DNA of 64,000 bases from Hydractinia symbiolongicarpus (Eukaryota > Cnidaria > Hydrozoa > Anthoathecata > Hydractiniidae), in the NCBI RefSeq assembly GCF_029227915.1, contig NC_079875.1, positions 42,057,201 through 42,121,200 of the forward strand, read 5' to 3'. Under the pieces are notes generated by a model that had not been told where the DNA came from, did no database searches, and saw only the letters and a list, made by a program, of their open reading frames with translations. Positions 34,045 to 46,198 of this stretch are shown in pieces. The position numbers and the translations under genes are program-made. Every line of letters begins with the position of its first letter. Within the stretch, counting starts at the first letter, position 1.

Positions 34045-35872
34045 AATCGTTCTGGAAATGAGTTTACTCACAGGGTACTTTCTTTGTATACATTCGACTA
34101 TACGGGCCAAGCCTGGGATTTACGGAAAATCGCGGATTTTCGTTTGCCGGCGATTAAACCTCTTTCATTAAGCGTCTCATCAAAAATGAAAACATTTTTG
34201 AAAACTACAAGTCTCATGCGTTTTAGTGGTGAAAAAATATTTTAAAAAATCGTTCGGGAAATGAGTTTACTCCCTGGGTACTTTCTTTGTATACTTTTGA
34301 CTATACGGGCCGAGTCCGGGATTTACGGGAAATCGCGGCTTTTCGTTTGCCAGTGATTAAACTTCTTTTATTTAGCGTCCCATCAAAAATAAAAATATTT
34401 TTGAAAACTACAAGTCTCATGCGTTTTAGTGGTGAAAAAATAATTTTAAAAATTGTTCGGGAAATGAGTTTACTCCCTGGGTACTTTTTTTGTATACTTT
34501 TGACTATACGGGCCAAGCCCGGGAATTACGGGAAATCGCGGGTTTTCGTTTGCCGGCGATTAAACCTCTTTCATTAGGCGTCTCATCAAAAATGAAAACA
34601 TTTTTGAAAACTACAAATCTCATGCGTTTTAGTGGTGAAAAAATAATTTAAAAAATCGTTCTGGAAATGAGTTTACTCACAGGGTACTTTCTTTGTATAC
34701 ATTCGACTATACGGGCCAAGCCCGGGATTTACGGGAAACAGCGGGTTTTCGTTTGCCGGCGATTAAACCTCTTTCATTAAGCGTCTCATCAAAAATGAAA
34801 ACATTTTTGAAACCTACAAGTCTCATGCGTTTTAGTGGTGAAAAAATAATTTAAAAAATCGTTCGGGAAATGAGTTACACCCTGGGTACTTTCTTTGTAT
34901 ACTTTTGACTATACGGGCCGAGTCCAGGATTTACGGGATATCGCGGGTTTTCGTTTGCCGGCGATTAAACTTCTTTTATTCAGCGTCTCATCAAAAATGA
35001 AAACATTTTTGAAAACTACAAGTCTCATGCGTTTTAGTGGTGAAAAAATAATTTAAAAAATCGTTCTGGAAATGAGTTTACTCCCTGGGTACTTTCTTTG
35101 TATACTTTTGACTATACGGGCCGAGTCCGGGATTTACGGGATATCGCGGGTTTTCGTTTGCCGGCGATTAAACTTCTTTTATTCAGCGTCTCATCAAAAA
35201 TGAAAACATTTTTGAAAACTACAAGTCTCATTCGTTCTAGTGGTGCAGAAATAATTTGAAAAATCGTTCGGGAAATCAGTTTACTCCCTGGGTACTTTCT
35301 TTAGATACATTCAACTATACGGGCCAAGCCCGGGATTTACGGGAAATCGCGGATTTTCCTTTGCCGGCGATTAAACTTCTTTTATTCAGCGTCTCATCAG
35401 AAATGGAAACACTTTTAAAAACTACAAGTCTCATGCGTTTTAGTGGTGAAAAAATAATTTAAAAAATCGTTCTGGAAATGAGTTTACTCACAGGGTACTT
35501 TCTTTGTATACATTCGACTATACGGGCCAAGCCCGGGATTTACGGGAAACAGCGGGTTTTCGTTTGCCGGTGATTAAACCTCTTTCATTAAGCGTCTCAT
35601 CAAAAATGAAAACATTTTTGAAACCTACAAGTCTCATGCGTTTTAGTGGTGAAAAAATAATTTAAAAAATCGTTCGGGAAATGAGTTACTCCCTGGGTAC
35701 TTTCTTTGTATACATTCGACTATATGGGCCAAGCCCGGGATTTATGGGAAATCGCGGGTTTTCGTTTGCCGGCGATTAAACTTCTTTCATTAAGCGCCTC
35801 ATCAAAAATGAAAACATTTTTGAAAACTACAAGTCTCATGCGTTTTAGTGGTGAAAAAATAATTTAAAAAAT
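34045..35872 (+). repeat. Mixed A/F/G/B/C monomers
   Basis: Nine monomers: A (GGATTTTCG), F (CCAGTGATT, AAAAATATTT), G (GGGAATTACGGG, CATTAGGCG), A (AAACAGCGGG), B with GTTACACCC, B, C, A (CCGGTGATT), A2 (TTTATGGG). No tandem HOR was seen; the C-A-A2 end resembles the tetramers at 21-23 kb. Confidence 0.78.
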
Positions 35873-37090
35873 CGTTCTGGAAATGAGTTTACTCCCTGGG
35901 TACTTTCTTTGTATACTTTTGACTATACGGGCCGAATCCGGGATTTACGGGAAATCGCAGGGTTTCGTTTGCCGGCGATTAAACTTCTTTTATTCAGCGT
36001 CTCATCAAAAATGAAAACATTTTTAAAAACTACAAGTCTCATGCGTTTTAGTGGTAAAAAAATAATTTAAAAAATCGTTCTGGAAATGAGTTTACTCACA
36101 GGGTACTTTCTTTGTATACATTCGACTATACGGGCCAAGCCCGGGATTTACGGGAAATCGCGGGTTTTCGTTTGCCGGCGATTAAACCTCTTTCATTAAG
36201 CGTCTCATCAAAAATGAAAACATTTTCGAAAACTACAAGTCTCATGCGTTTTAGTTTTGAAAAAATAATTTAAAAAATCGTTCGGGAAATGAGTGTACTC
36301 CCTGGGTACTTTCTTTGTATACTTTTGACTATACGCACCGAGTCCTGGATTTACGGGAAATCGCGGGTTTTCGTTTGCCAGCGATTAAACTTCTTTTATT
36401 TAGCGTCCCATCAAAAATGAAAACATTTTTGAAAACTACAAGTCTCATGCGTTTTAGTGGTAAAAAAATAATTTAAAAAATCGTTCTGGAAATGAGTTTA
36501 CTCCCTGGGTACTTTCTTTGTATACTTTTGACTATACGGGCCGAGTCCGGGATTTACGGGATATCGCGGGTTTTCGTTTGCCGGCGATTAAACTTCTTTT
36601 TTTCAGCGTCTCATCAAAAATGAAAACATTTTTGAAAACTACAAGTCTCATGCGTTTTAGTGGTGAAAAAATAATTTAAAAAATCGTTCTGGGAATGAGT
36701 TTACTCCCTGGGTACTTTCTTTGTATACTTTTGACTATACGGGCCGAGTCCGGGATTTACGGGATATCGCGGGTTTTCGTTTGCCGGCGATTAAACTTCT
36801 TTTATTCAGCGTCTCATCAAAAATGAAAACATTTTTGAAAACTACAAGTCTCATTCGTTCTAGTGGTGCAGAAATAATTTGAAAAATCGTTCGGGAAATC
36901 AGTTTACTCCCTGGGTACTTTCTTTAGATACATTCAACTATACGGGCCAAGCCGGGGATTTACGGGAAATCGCGGATTTTCGTTTGCCGGCGATTAAACT
37001 TCTTTTATTCAGCGTCTCATCAGAAATGGAAACACTTTTAAAAACTACAAGTCTCATGCGTTTTAGTGGTGAAAAAATAATTTAAAAAAT
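35873..37090 (+). repeat. 6-monomer HOR, copy 1 (1,218 bp)
   Basis: Order GAATCCGGG/TCGCAGGGTTTCG unit, A (CATTTTCGAAAAC), D after GAGTGTACTCC, B (TTCTTTTTTTCAG), B, C (AAGCCGGGG). Marks recur 1,218 bp later (GAGTGTACTC at 36,291 and 37,509), then 1,422 bp later (36,879 and 38,301). Confidence 0.85.
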
Positions 37091-38512
37091 CGTTCTGGAA
37101 ATGAGTTTACTCCCTGGGTACTTTCTTTGTATACTTTTGACTATACGGGCCGAATCCGGGATTTACGGGAAATCGCAGGGTTTCGTTTGCCGGCGATTAA
37201 ACTTCTTTTATTCAGCGTCTCATCAAAAATGAAAACATTTTTAAAAACTACAAGTCTCATGCGTTTTAGTGGTAAAAAAATAATTTAAAAAATCGTTCTG
37301 GAAATGAGTTTACTCACAGGGTACTTTCTTTGTATACATTCGACTATACGGGCCAAGCCCGGGATTTACGGGAAATCGCGGGTTTTCGTTTGCCGGCGAT
37401 TAAACCTCTTTCATTAAGCGTCTCATCAAAAATGAAAACATTTTCGAAAACTACAAGTCTCATGCGTTTTAGTTTTGAAAAAATAATTTAAAAAATCGTT
37501 CGGGAAATGAGTGTACTCCCTGGGTACTTTCTTTGTATACTTTTGACTATACGCACCGAGTCCTGGATTTACGGGAAATCGCGGGTTTTCGTTTGCCAGC
37601 GATTAAACTTCTTTTATTCAGCGTGCCATCAAAAATGAAAACATTTTTGAAAACTACAAGTCTCATGCGTTTTAGTGGTGAAAAAATAATTTAAAAAATC
37701 GTTCGGGAAATGAGTTTACTCCCTGGGTACTTTCTTTGTATACCCTTTGACTATACGGGCCGAGTCCGGGATTTACGGGAAATCGCGGCTTTTCGTTTGC
37801 CAGCAATTAAACTTCTTTTATTTAGCGTCCCATCAAAAATGAAAACATTTTTGAAAACTACAAGTCTCATGCGTTTTAGTGGTAAAAAAATAATTTAAAA
37901 AATCGTTCTGGAAATGAGTTTACTCCCTGGGTACTTTCTTTGTATACTTTTGACTATACGGGCCGAGTCCGGGATTTACGGGATATCGCGGGTTTTCGTT
38001 TGCCGGCGATTAAACTTCTTTTTTTCAGCGTCTCATCAAAAATGAAAACATTTTTGAAAACTACAAGTCTCATGCGTTTTAGTGGTGAAAAAATAATTTA
38101 AAAAATCGTTCTTGGAATGAGTTTACTCCCTGGGTACTTTCTTTGTATACTTTTGACTATACGGGCCGAGTCCGGGATTTACGGGATATCGCGGGTTTTC
38201 GTTTGCCGGCGATTAAACTTCTTTTATTCAGCGTCTCATCAAAAATGAAAACATTTTTGAAAACTACAAGTCTCATTCGTTCTAGTGGTGCAGAAATAAT
38301 TTGAAAAATCGTTCGGGAAATCAGTTTACTCCCTGGGTACTTTCTTTAGATACATTCAACTATACGGGCCAAGCCGGGGATTTACGGGAAATCGCGGATT
38401 TTCGTTTGCCGGCGATTAAACTTCTTTTATTCAGCGTCTCATCAGAAATGGAAACACTTTTAAAAACTACAAGTCTCATGCGTTTTAGTGGTGAAAAAAT
38501 AATTTAAAAAAT
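37091..38512 (+). repeat. 7-monomer HOR, copy 2 (1,422 bp)
   Basis: Partner of 35873-37090 with one extra unit (about 37617-37820). The extra unit has TGCCATC and GTATACCCTTTGAC, one base longer than usual. It enters at the TTATTCAG/TTATTTAG site, so the copies differ by a single-monomer gain or loss. Confidence 0.83.
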
Positions 38513-39116
38513 CGTTCTGGAAATGAGTTTACTCACAGGGTGCTTTCTTTGTATACATTCGACTATACAGGCCAAGCCCGGGATTTACGGGAAACAGCGG
38601 GTTTTCGTTTGCCGGTGATTAAACCTCTTTCAGTAAGCGTCTCATCTAAAATGAAAACATTTTTGAAACCTACAAGTCTCATGCGTTTTAGTGGTGAAAA
38701 AATAATTTAAAAAATCGTTCGGGAAATGAGTTACTTCCTGGGTACTTTCTTTGTATACATTCGACTATATGGGCCAAGCCCGGGATTTACGGGAAATCGC
38801 GGGTTTTCGTTTGCCGGCGATTAAACCTCTTTCATTAAGCGTCTCATCAAAAATGGAAACACTTTTAAAAACTACAAGTCTCATGCGTTTTAGTGGTGAA
38901 AAAATAATTTAAAAAATCGTTCTGGAAATGAGTTTACTCACAGGGTACTTTCTTTGTATACATTCGACTATACGGGCCAAGCCCGGGATTTACGGGAAAC
39001 AGCGGGTTTTCGTTTGCCGGCGATTAAACCTCTTTCATTAAGCGTCTCATCAAAAATGAAAACATTTTTAAAACCTACAAGTCTCATGCGTTTTAGTGGT
39101 GAAAAAATAATTTAAA
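38513..39116 (+). repeat. Three mixed A monomers
   Basis: A (GGGTGCTTTC, CCGGTGATT, CAGTAAGCG), A2 with a C-like tail (AAATGGAAACACTTTT), and A (AAACAGCGGG). They join the 7-monomer and pentamer HORs. Confidence 0.75.
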
Positions 39117-40130
39117 AAATCGTTCGGGAAATGAGTTACTCCCTGGGTACTTTCTTTGTATACATTCGACTATATGGGCCAAGCCCGGGATTTACAGGAA
39201 ATCGCGGGTTTTCGTTTCCCGGCGATTAAACCTCTTTCATTAAGCGCCTCATCAAAAATGAAAACATTTTTGAAAACTACAAGTCTCATGCGTTTTAGTG
39301 GTGAAAAAATAATTTAAGAAATCGTTCTGGAAATGAGTTTACTCCCTGGGTACTTTCTTTGTATACTTTTGACTATACGGGCCGAGTGCAGGATTTACGG
39401 GATATCGCGGGTTTTCGTTTGCCGGCGATTAAACTTCTTTTATTCAGCGTCTCATCAAAAATGAAAAATTTTTTGAAAACTACAAGTCTCATGCGTTTTA
39501 GTGGTGAAAAAATAATTTAAAAAATCGTTCTGGAAATGAGTTTACTCCCTGGGTACTTTCTTTGTATACTTTTGACTATACGGGCCGAGTCCGGGATTTA
39601 CGGGATATCGCGGGTTTCGTTTGCCGGCGATTAAACTTCTTTTATTTAGCGTCTCATCAAAAATGAAAACATTTTTGAAAACTACAAGTCTCATTCGTTC
39701 TAGTGGTGCAGAAATAATTTGAAAAATCGTTCGGGAAATCAGTTTACTCCCTGGGTACTTTCTTTAGATACATTCAACTATACGGGCCAAGCCCGGGATT
39801 TACGGGAAATCGCGGATTTTCGTTTGCCGGCGATTAAACTTCTTTTATTCAGCGTCTCATCAGAAATGGAAACACTTTTAAAAACTACAAGTCTCATGCG
39901 TTTTAGTGGTGAAAAAATAATTTAAAAAATCGTTCTGGAAATGAGTTTACTCACAGGGTACTTTCTTTGTATACATTCGACTATACGGGCCAAGCCCGGG
40001 ATTTACGGGAAACAGCGGGTTTTCGTTTGCCGGCGATTAAACCTCTTTCATTAAGCGTCTCATCAAAAATGAAAACATTTTTAAAACCTACAAGTCTCAT
40101 GCGTTTTAGCGGTGAAAAAATAATTTAAAA
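39117..40130 (+). repeat. Pentamer HOR, copy 1 (1,014 bp)
   Basis: Order A2 (TTTCCCGGCG), B (AAAAATTTTTTG), B, C, A (AAACAGCGGG). The next copy starts 1,014 bp later. It is a different pentamer from the one at 2190, although both contain one C unit per period. Confidence 0.83.
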
Positions 40131-40939
40131 AATCGTTCGGGAAATGAGTTACTCCCTGGGTACTTTCTTTGTATACATTCGACTATATGGGCCAAGCCCG
40201 GGATTTACGGGAAATCGCGGGTTTTTGTTTCCCGGCGATTAAACCTCTTTCATTAAGCGCCTCATCAAAAATGAAAACATTTTTGAAAACTACAAGTCTC
40301 ATGCGTTTTAGTGGTGAAAAAATAATTTAAAAAATCGTTCTGGAAATGGGTTTACTCCCTGGGTACTTTCTTTGTATACTTTTGACTATATGGGCCGAGT
40401 CCAGGATTTACGGGATATCGCGGGTTTTCGTTTGCCGGCGATTAAACTTCTTTTATTCAGCGTCTCATCAAAAATGAAAATTTTTTTGAAAACTACAAGT
40501 CTCATGCGTTTTAGTGGTGAAAAAATAATTTAAAAAATCGTTCTGGAAATGAGTTTACTCCCTGGGTACTTTCTTTGTATACTTTTGACTATACGGCCCG
40601 AGTCCGGGATTTACGGGATATCGCGGGTTTTCGTTTGCCGGCGATTAAACTTCTTTTATTCAGCGTCTCATCAAAAATGAAAACATTTTTGAAAACTACA
40701 AGTCTCATTCGTTCTAGTGGTGCAGAAATAATTTGAAAAATCGTTCGGGAAATCAGTTTACTCCCTGGGTACTTTCTTTAGATACATTCAACTATACGGG
40801 CCAAGCCCGGGATTTACGGGAAATCGCGGATTTTCGTTTGCCGGCGATTAAACTTCTTTTATTCAGCGTCTCATCAGAAATGGAAACACTTTTAAAAACT
40901 ACAAGTCTCATGCGTTTTAGTGGTGAAAAAATAATTTAA
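40131..40939 (+). repeat. Pentamer HOR, copy 2, one monomer short
   Basis: Repeats the A2-B-B-C part of 39117-40130 with small changes (ATATGGGCCGAG, AATTTTTTTG). After the C unit at 40733 it goes directly to an A2 unit, so the A (AAACAGCGGG) monomer is missing. Confidence 0.82.
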
Positions 40940-42967
40940 AAAATCGTTCGGGAAATGAGTTACTCCCTGGGTACTTTCTTTGTATACATTCGACTATATG
41001 GGCCAAGCCCGGGATTTACGGGAAATCGCGGGTTTCCGTTTGCCGGCGATTAAACTTCTTTCATTAAGCGCCTCATCAAAAATGAAAACATTTTTGAAAA
41101 CTACCAGTCTCATGCGTTTTAGTGGTGAAAAAATAATTTAAAAAATCGTTCTGGAAATGAGTTTACTACCTGGGTACTTTCTTTGTATACTTTTGACTAT
41201 ACGGGCCGAATCCGGGATTTACGGGAAATCGCAGGGTTTCGTTTGCCGGCGATTAAACTTCTTTTATTCAGAGTCTCATCAAAAATGAAAACATTTTTAA
41301 AAAATACAAGTCTCATGCGTTTTAGTGGTAAAAAAATAATTTAAAAAATCGTTCTGGAAATGAGTTTACTCCCTGGGTACTTTCTTTGTATACTTTTGAC
41401 TATACGCACCGAGTCCTGGATTTACGGGAAATCGCGGGTTTTCGTTTGCCAGCGATTAAACTTCTTTTATTTAGCGTGTCATCAAAAATGAAAACATTTT
41501 TGAAAACTACAAGTCTCATGCGTTTTAGTGGTGAAAAAATAATTTAAAAAATCGTTCGGGAAATGAGTTTACTCCCTGGGTACTTTCTTTGTATACATTC
41601 GACTATATGGGCCAAGCCCGGGATTTACGGGAAATTGCGGGTTTTCGTTTCCCGGCGATTAAACCTCTTTCATTAAGCGCCTCATCAAAAATAAAAACAT
41701 CTTTGAAAACTACAAGTCTCATGCGTTTTAGTGGTGAAAAAATAATTTAAAAAATCGTTCTGGAAATGAGTTTACTCCCTGGGTACTTTCTTTGTATACT
41801 TTTGACTATACGGGCCGAGTGCAGTATTTACGGGATATCGCGGGTTTTCGTTTGCCGGCGATTAAACTTCTTTTATTCAGCGTCTCATCAAAAATGAAAA
41901 ATTTTTTGAAAACTACAAGTCTCGTGCGTTTTAGTGGTGAAAAAATAATTTAAAAAATCGTTCTGGAAATGAGTTTACTCCCTGGGTACTTTCTTTGTAT
42001 ACTTTTGACTATACGGGCCGAGTCCGGGATTTACGGGATATCGCGGGTTTTCGTTTGCCGGCGATTAAACTTCTTTTATTCAGCGTCTCATCAAAAATGA
42101 AAACATTTTTGAAAACTACAAGTCTCATTCGTTCTAGTGGTGCAGAAATAATTTGAAAAATCTTTCGGGAAATCAGTTTACTCCCTGGGTACTTTCTTTA
42201 GATACATTCAACTATACGGGCCAAGCCCGGGATTTACGGGAAATCGCGGATTTTCGTTTGCCGGCGATTAAACTTCTTTTATTCAGCGTCTCATCAGAAA
42301 TGGAAACACTTTTAAAAACTACAAGTCTCATTCGTTTTAGTGGTGAAAAAATAATTTAAAAAATCGTTCTGGAAATGAGTTTACTCACAGGGTAATTTCT
42401 TTGTATACATTCGACTATACGGGCCAAGCCCGGGATTCACGGGAAACAGCGGGTTTTCGTTTGCCGGCGATTAAACCTCTTTCATTAAGCGTCTCATCAA
42501 AAATGAAAACATTTTTAAAACCTACAAGTCTCATGCGTTTTAGTGGTGAAAAAATAATTTAAAAAATCGTTTGGGAAATGAGTTACTCCCTGGGTACTTT
42601 CTTTGTTTACATTCGACTATACGGGCCGAGTCCAGGATTTACGGGATATCGCGGGTTTTCGTTTGCCGGCGATTAAACTTCTTTTATTCAGCGTCTCATC
42701 AAAAATGAAAAATTTTTTGAAAACTACAAGTCTCATGCGTTTTAGTGGTGAAAAAATAATTTAAAAAATCGTTCTGGAAATGAGTTTACTCCCTGGGTAC
42801 TTTCTTTGTATACTTTTGACTATACGGGCCGAGTCCTGGATTTACGGGATATCGCGGGTTTTCGTTTGCCGGCGATTAAACTTCTTTTCTTCAGCGTCTC
42901 ATCAAAAATGAAAACATTTTTGAAAACTACAAGTCTCATGCGTTTTAGTGGTGAAAAAATAATTTAA
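40940..42967 (+). repeat. 10-monomer HOR, copy 1 (2,028 bp)
   Basis: The opening A2 (GTTTCCG, AACTTCTTTCATTAAG), GAATCCGGG and D units (40940-41480) recur at 42968-43508, offset 2,028; TTATTCAGAGTCTC is at 41,264 and 43,292. The middle (41,560-42,560) repeats the A2-B-B-C-A pentamer of 39-40 kb at an offset of 2,434 bp. Confidence 0.78.
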
Positions 42968-44374
42968 AAAATCGTTCGGGAAATGAGTTACTCCCTGGGT
43001 ACTTTCTTTGCATACATTCGACTATATGGGCCAAGCCCGGGATTTACGGGAAATCGCGGGTTTCCGTTTGCCGGCGATTAAACTTCTTTCATTAAGCGCC
43101 TCATTAAAAATGAAAACATTTTTAAAAACTACAAATCTCATGCGTTTTAGTGGTGAAAAAATAATTTAAAAAATCGTTCTGGAAATGAGTTTACTCCCTG
43201 GGTACTTTCTTTGTATACTTTTGACTATACGGGCCGAATCCGGGATTTACGGGAAATCGCAGGGTTTCGTTTGCCGGCGATTAAACTTCTTTTATTCAGA
43301 GTCTCATCAAAAATGAAAACATTTTTAAAAACTACAAGTCTCATGCGTTTTAGTGGTAAAAAAATAATTTAAAAAATCGTTCTGGAAATGAGTTTACTCC
43401 CTGGGTACTTTCTTTGTATACTTTTGACTATACGCACCGAGTCCTGGATTTACGGGAAATCGCGGGTTTTCGTTTGCCAGCGATTAAACTTCTTTTATTT
43501 TGCGTGCCATCAAAAATGAAAACATTTTTGAAAACTACAAGTCTCATGCGTTTTAGTGGTGAAAAAATAATTTAAAAAATCGTTCGGGAAATGAGTTTAC
43601 TCCCTGGGTACTTTCTTTGTATACCCTTTGACTATACGGGCCGAGTCCGGGATTTACGGGAAATCGCGGTTTTTCGTTTGCCAGCGATTAAACTTCTTTT
43701 ATTTAGCGTCCCATCAAAAATGAAATATTTTTGAAAACTACAAGTCTCATGCGTTTTAGTGGTGAAAAAATAATTTAAAAAATCGTTCTGGAAATGAGTT
43801 TACTTCCTGGGTACTTTCTTTGTATACTTTGACTATACGGGCCGAGTCCGGGATTTACGGGATATCGCGGGTTTTCGTTTGCCGGCGATTAAACTTCTTT
43901 TTTTCAGCGTCTCATCAAAAATGAAAACATTTTTAAAAACTACAAGTCTCATGCGTTTTAGTGGTGAAAAAATAATTTAAAAAATCGTTCTGGAAATGAG
44001 TTTACTCCCTGGGTACTTTCTTTGTATACTCTTGACTATACGGGCCGAGTCCGGGATTTACGGGATATCGCGGGTTTTCGTTTGCCGGCGATTAAACTTC
44101 TTTTATTCAGCGTCTCATCAAAAATGAAAACATTTTTAGAAACTACAAGTCTCATTCGTTCTAGTGGTGCAGAAATAATTTGAAAAATCGTTCGGGAAAT
44201 CAGTTTACTCCCTGGGTACTTTCTTTAGATACATTCAACTATACGGGCCAAGCCGGGGATTTACGGGAAATCGCGGATTTTCGTTTGCCGGCGATTAAAC
44301 TTCTTTTATTCAGCGTCTCATCAGAAATGGAAACACTTTTAAAAACTACAAGTCTCATGCGTTTTAGTGGTGAA
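42968..44374 (+). repeat. 10-monomer HOR, copy 2 (partial), with 6/7-mer-like tail
   Basis: After the matched part (to about 43,508) it continues with a GTATACCCTTTGAC unit, a short-dyad F unit (43,714), B (TTTTTTTCAG), B and C (AAGCCGGGG at about 44,250). That order is the one seen at 37.7-38.5 kb, so this stretch is a mosaic of two local HORs. Confidence 0.78.
43714..43734. other. Dyad shortened by 1 bp
   Basis: In this F-like unit the dyad reads TCAAAAATG-AAA-TATTTTTGA. The spacer has lost one A and the right arm has T in place of C, so it is one of the few length-altered copies of the element. Confidence 0.7.
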
Positions 44375-46198
44375 AAAATAATTTAAAAAATCGTTCTGGA
44401 AATGAGTTTACTCACAGGGTGCTTTCTTTGTATACATTCGACTATACGGGCCAAGCCCGGGATTTACGGGAAACAGCGGGTTTTCGTTTGCCGGTGATTA
44501 AACCTCTTTCATTAAGCGTCTCATCAAAAATGAAAACTTTTTTGAAACCTACAAGTCTCATGCGTTTTAGTGGTGAAAAAATAATTTAAAAAATCGTTCG
44601 GGAAATGAGTTACTCCCTGGGTACTTTCTTTGTATACATTCGACTATATGGGCCAAGCCCGGGATTTACGGGAAATCGCGGGTTTTCGTTTGCCGGCGAT
44701 TAAACCTCTCTCATTAAGCGCCTCATCAAAAATGAAAACATTTTTGAAACCTACAAGTCTCATTCGTTCTAGTGATGCAGAAATAATTTGAAAAATCGTT
44801 CGGGAAATCAGTTTACTCCCTGGGTACTTTCTTTAGATACATTCAACTATACGGGCCAAGCCAGGGATTTACGGGAAATCGCGGATTTTCGTTTGCCGGC
44901 GATTAAACTTCTTTTATTCAGCGTCTCATCAGAAATGGAAACACTTTTAAAAACTACAAGTCTCATGCGTTTTAGTGGTGAAAAAATAATTTAAAAAATC
45001 GTTCTGGAAATGAGTTTACTCACAGGGTGCTTTCTTTGTATACATTCGACTATACGGGCCAAGCCCGGGATTTACGGGAAACAGCGGGTTTTCGTTTGCC
45101 GGTGATTAAACCTCTTTCATTAAGCGTCTCATCAAAAATGAAAACATTTTTGAAACCTACAAGTCTCATGCGTTTTAGTGGTGAAAAAATAATTTAAAAA
45201 ATCGTTCGGGAAATGAGTTACTCCCTGGGTACTTTCTTTGTATACATTCGACTATATGGGCCAAGCCCGGGATTTACGGGAAATCGCGGGTTTTCGTTTG
45301 CCGGCGATTAAACCTCTTTCATTAAGCGCCTCATCAAAAATGAAAACATTTTTGAAAACTACAAGTCTCATGCGTTTTAGTGGTGAAAAAATAATTTAAA
45401 AAATCGTTCTGGAAATGAGTTTACTCACAGGGTACTTTTTTTGTATACATTCGACTATACGGGCCAAGCCCGGGATTTACGGGAAATCGCGGGTTTTTGT
45501 TTGCCGGCGATTAAACCTCTTTCATTAAACGTCTCATCAAAAATGAAAACACTTTTAAAAACTACAAGTCTCATGCGTTTTAGTGGTGAAAAAATAATTT
45601 AAAAAATCGTTCTGGAAATGAGTTTACTCACAGGGTGCTTTCTTTGTATACATTCGACTATACGGGCCAAGCCCGGGATTTACGGGAAACAGCGGGTTTT
45701 CGTTTGCCGGTGATTAAACCTCTTTCATTAAGCGTCTCATCAAAAATGAAAACATTTTTGAAACCTACAAGTCTCATGCGTTTTAGTGGTGAAAAAATAA
45801 TTTAAAAAATTGTTCGGGAAATGAGTTACTCCCTGGGTACTTTCTTTGTATACATTCGACTATATGGGCCAAGCCCGGGATTTACGGGAAATCGCGGGTT
45901 TTCGTTTGCCGGCGATTAAACCTCTTTCATTAAGCGCCTCATCAAAAATGAAAACATTTTTGAAAACTACAAGTCTCATGCGTTTTAGTGGTGAAAAAAT
46001 AATTTAAAAAATCGTTCTGGAAATGAGTTTACTCACAGGGTACTTTTTTTGTATACATTCGACTATACGGGCCAAGCCCGGGATTTACGGGAAATCGCGG
46101 GTTTTCGTTTGCCGGCGATTAAACCTCTTTAATTAAACGTCTCATCAAAAATGAAAACATTTTTGAAAACTACAAGTCTCATGCGTTTTAGTTTTGAA
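44375..46198 (+). repeat. Trimer HOR, three copies (608 bp each)
   Basis: The start CACAGGGTGC lies at 44,413, 45,021 and 45,629. Each copy has A (CCGGTGATT, GAAACC), A2, then a third unit: type C in the first copy (44,788), A with CATTAAACGTCTC and GTACTTTTTTTG in the second and third. The C unit ending near 45,000 is the last I found in the window. Confidence 0.85.
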
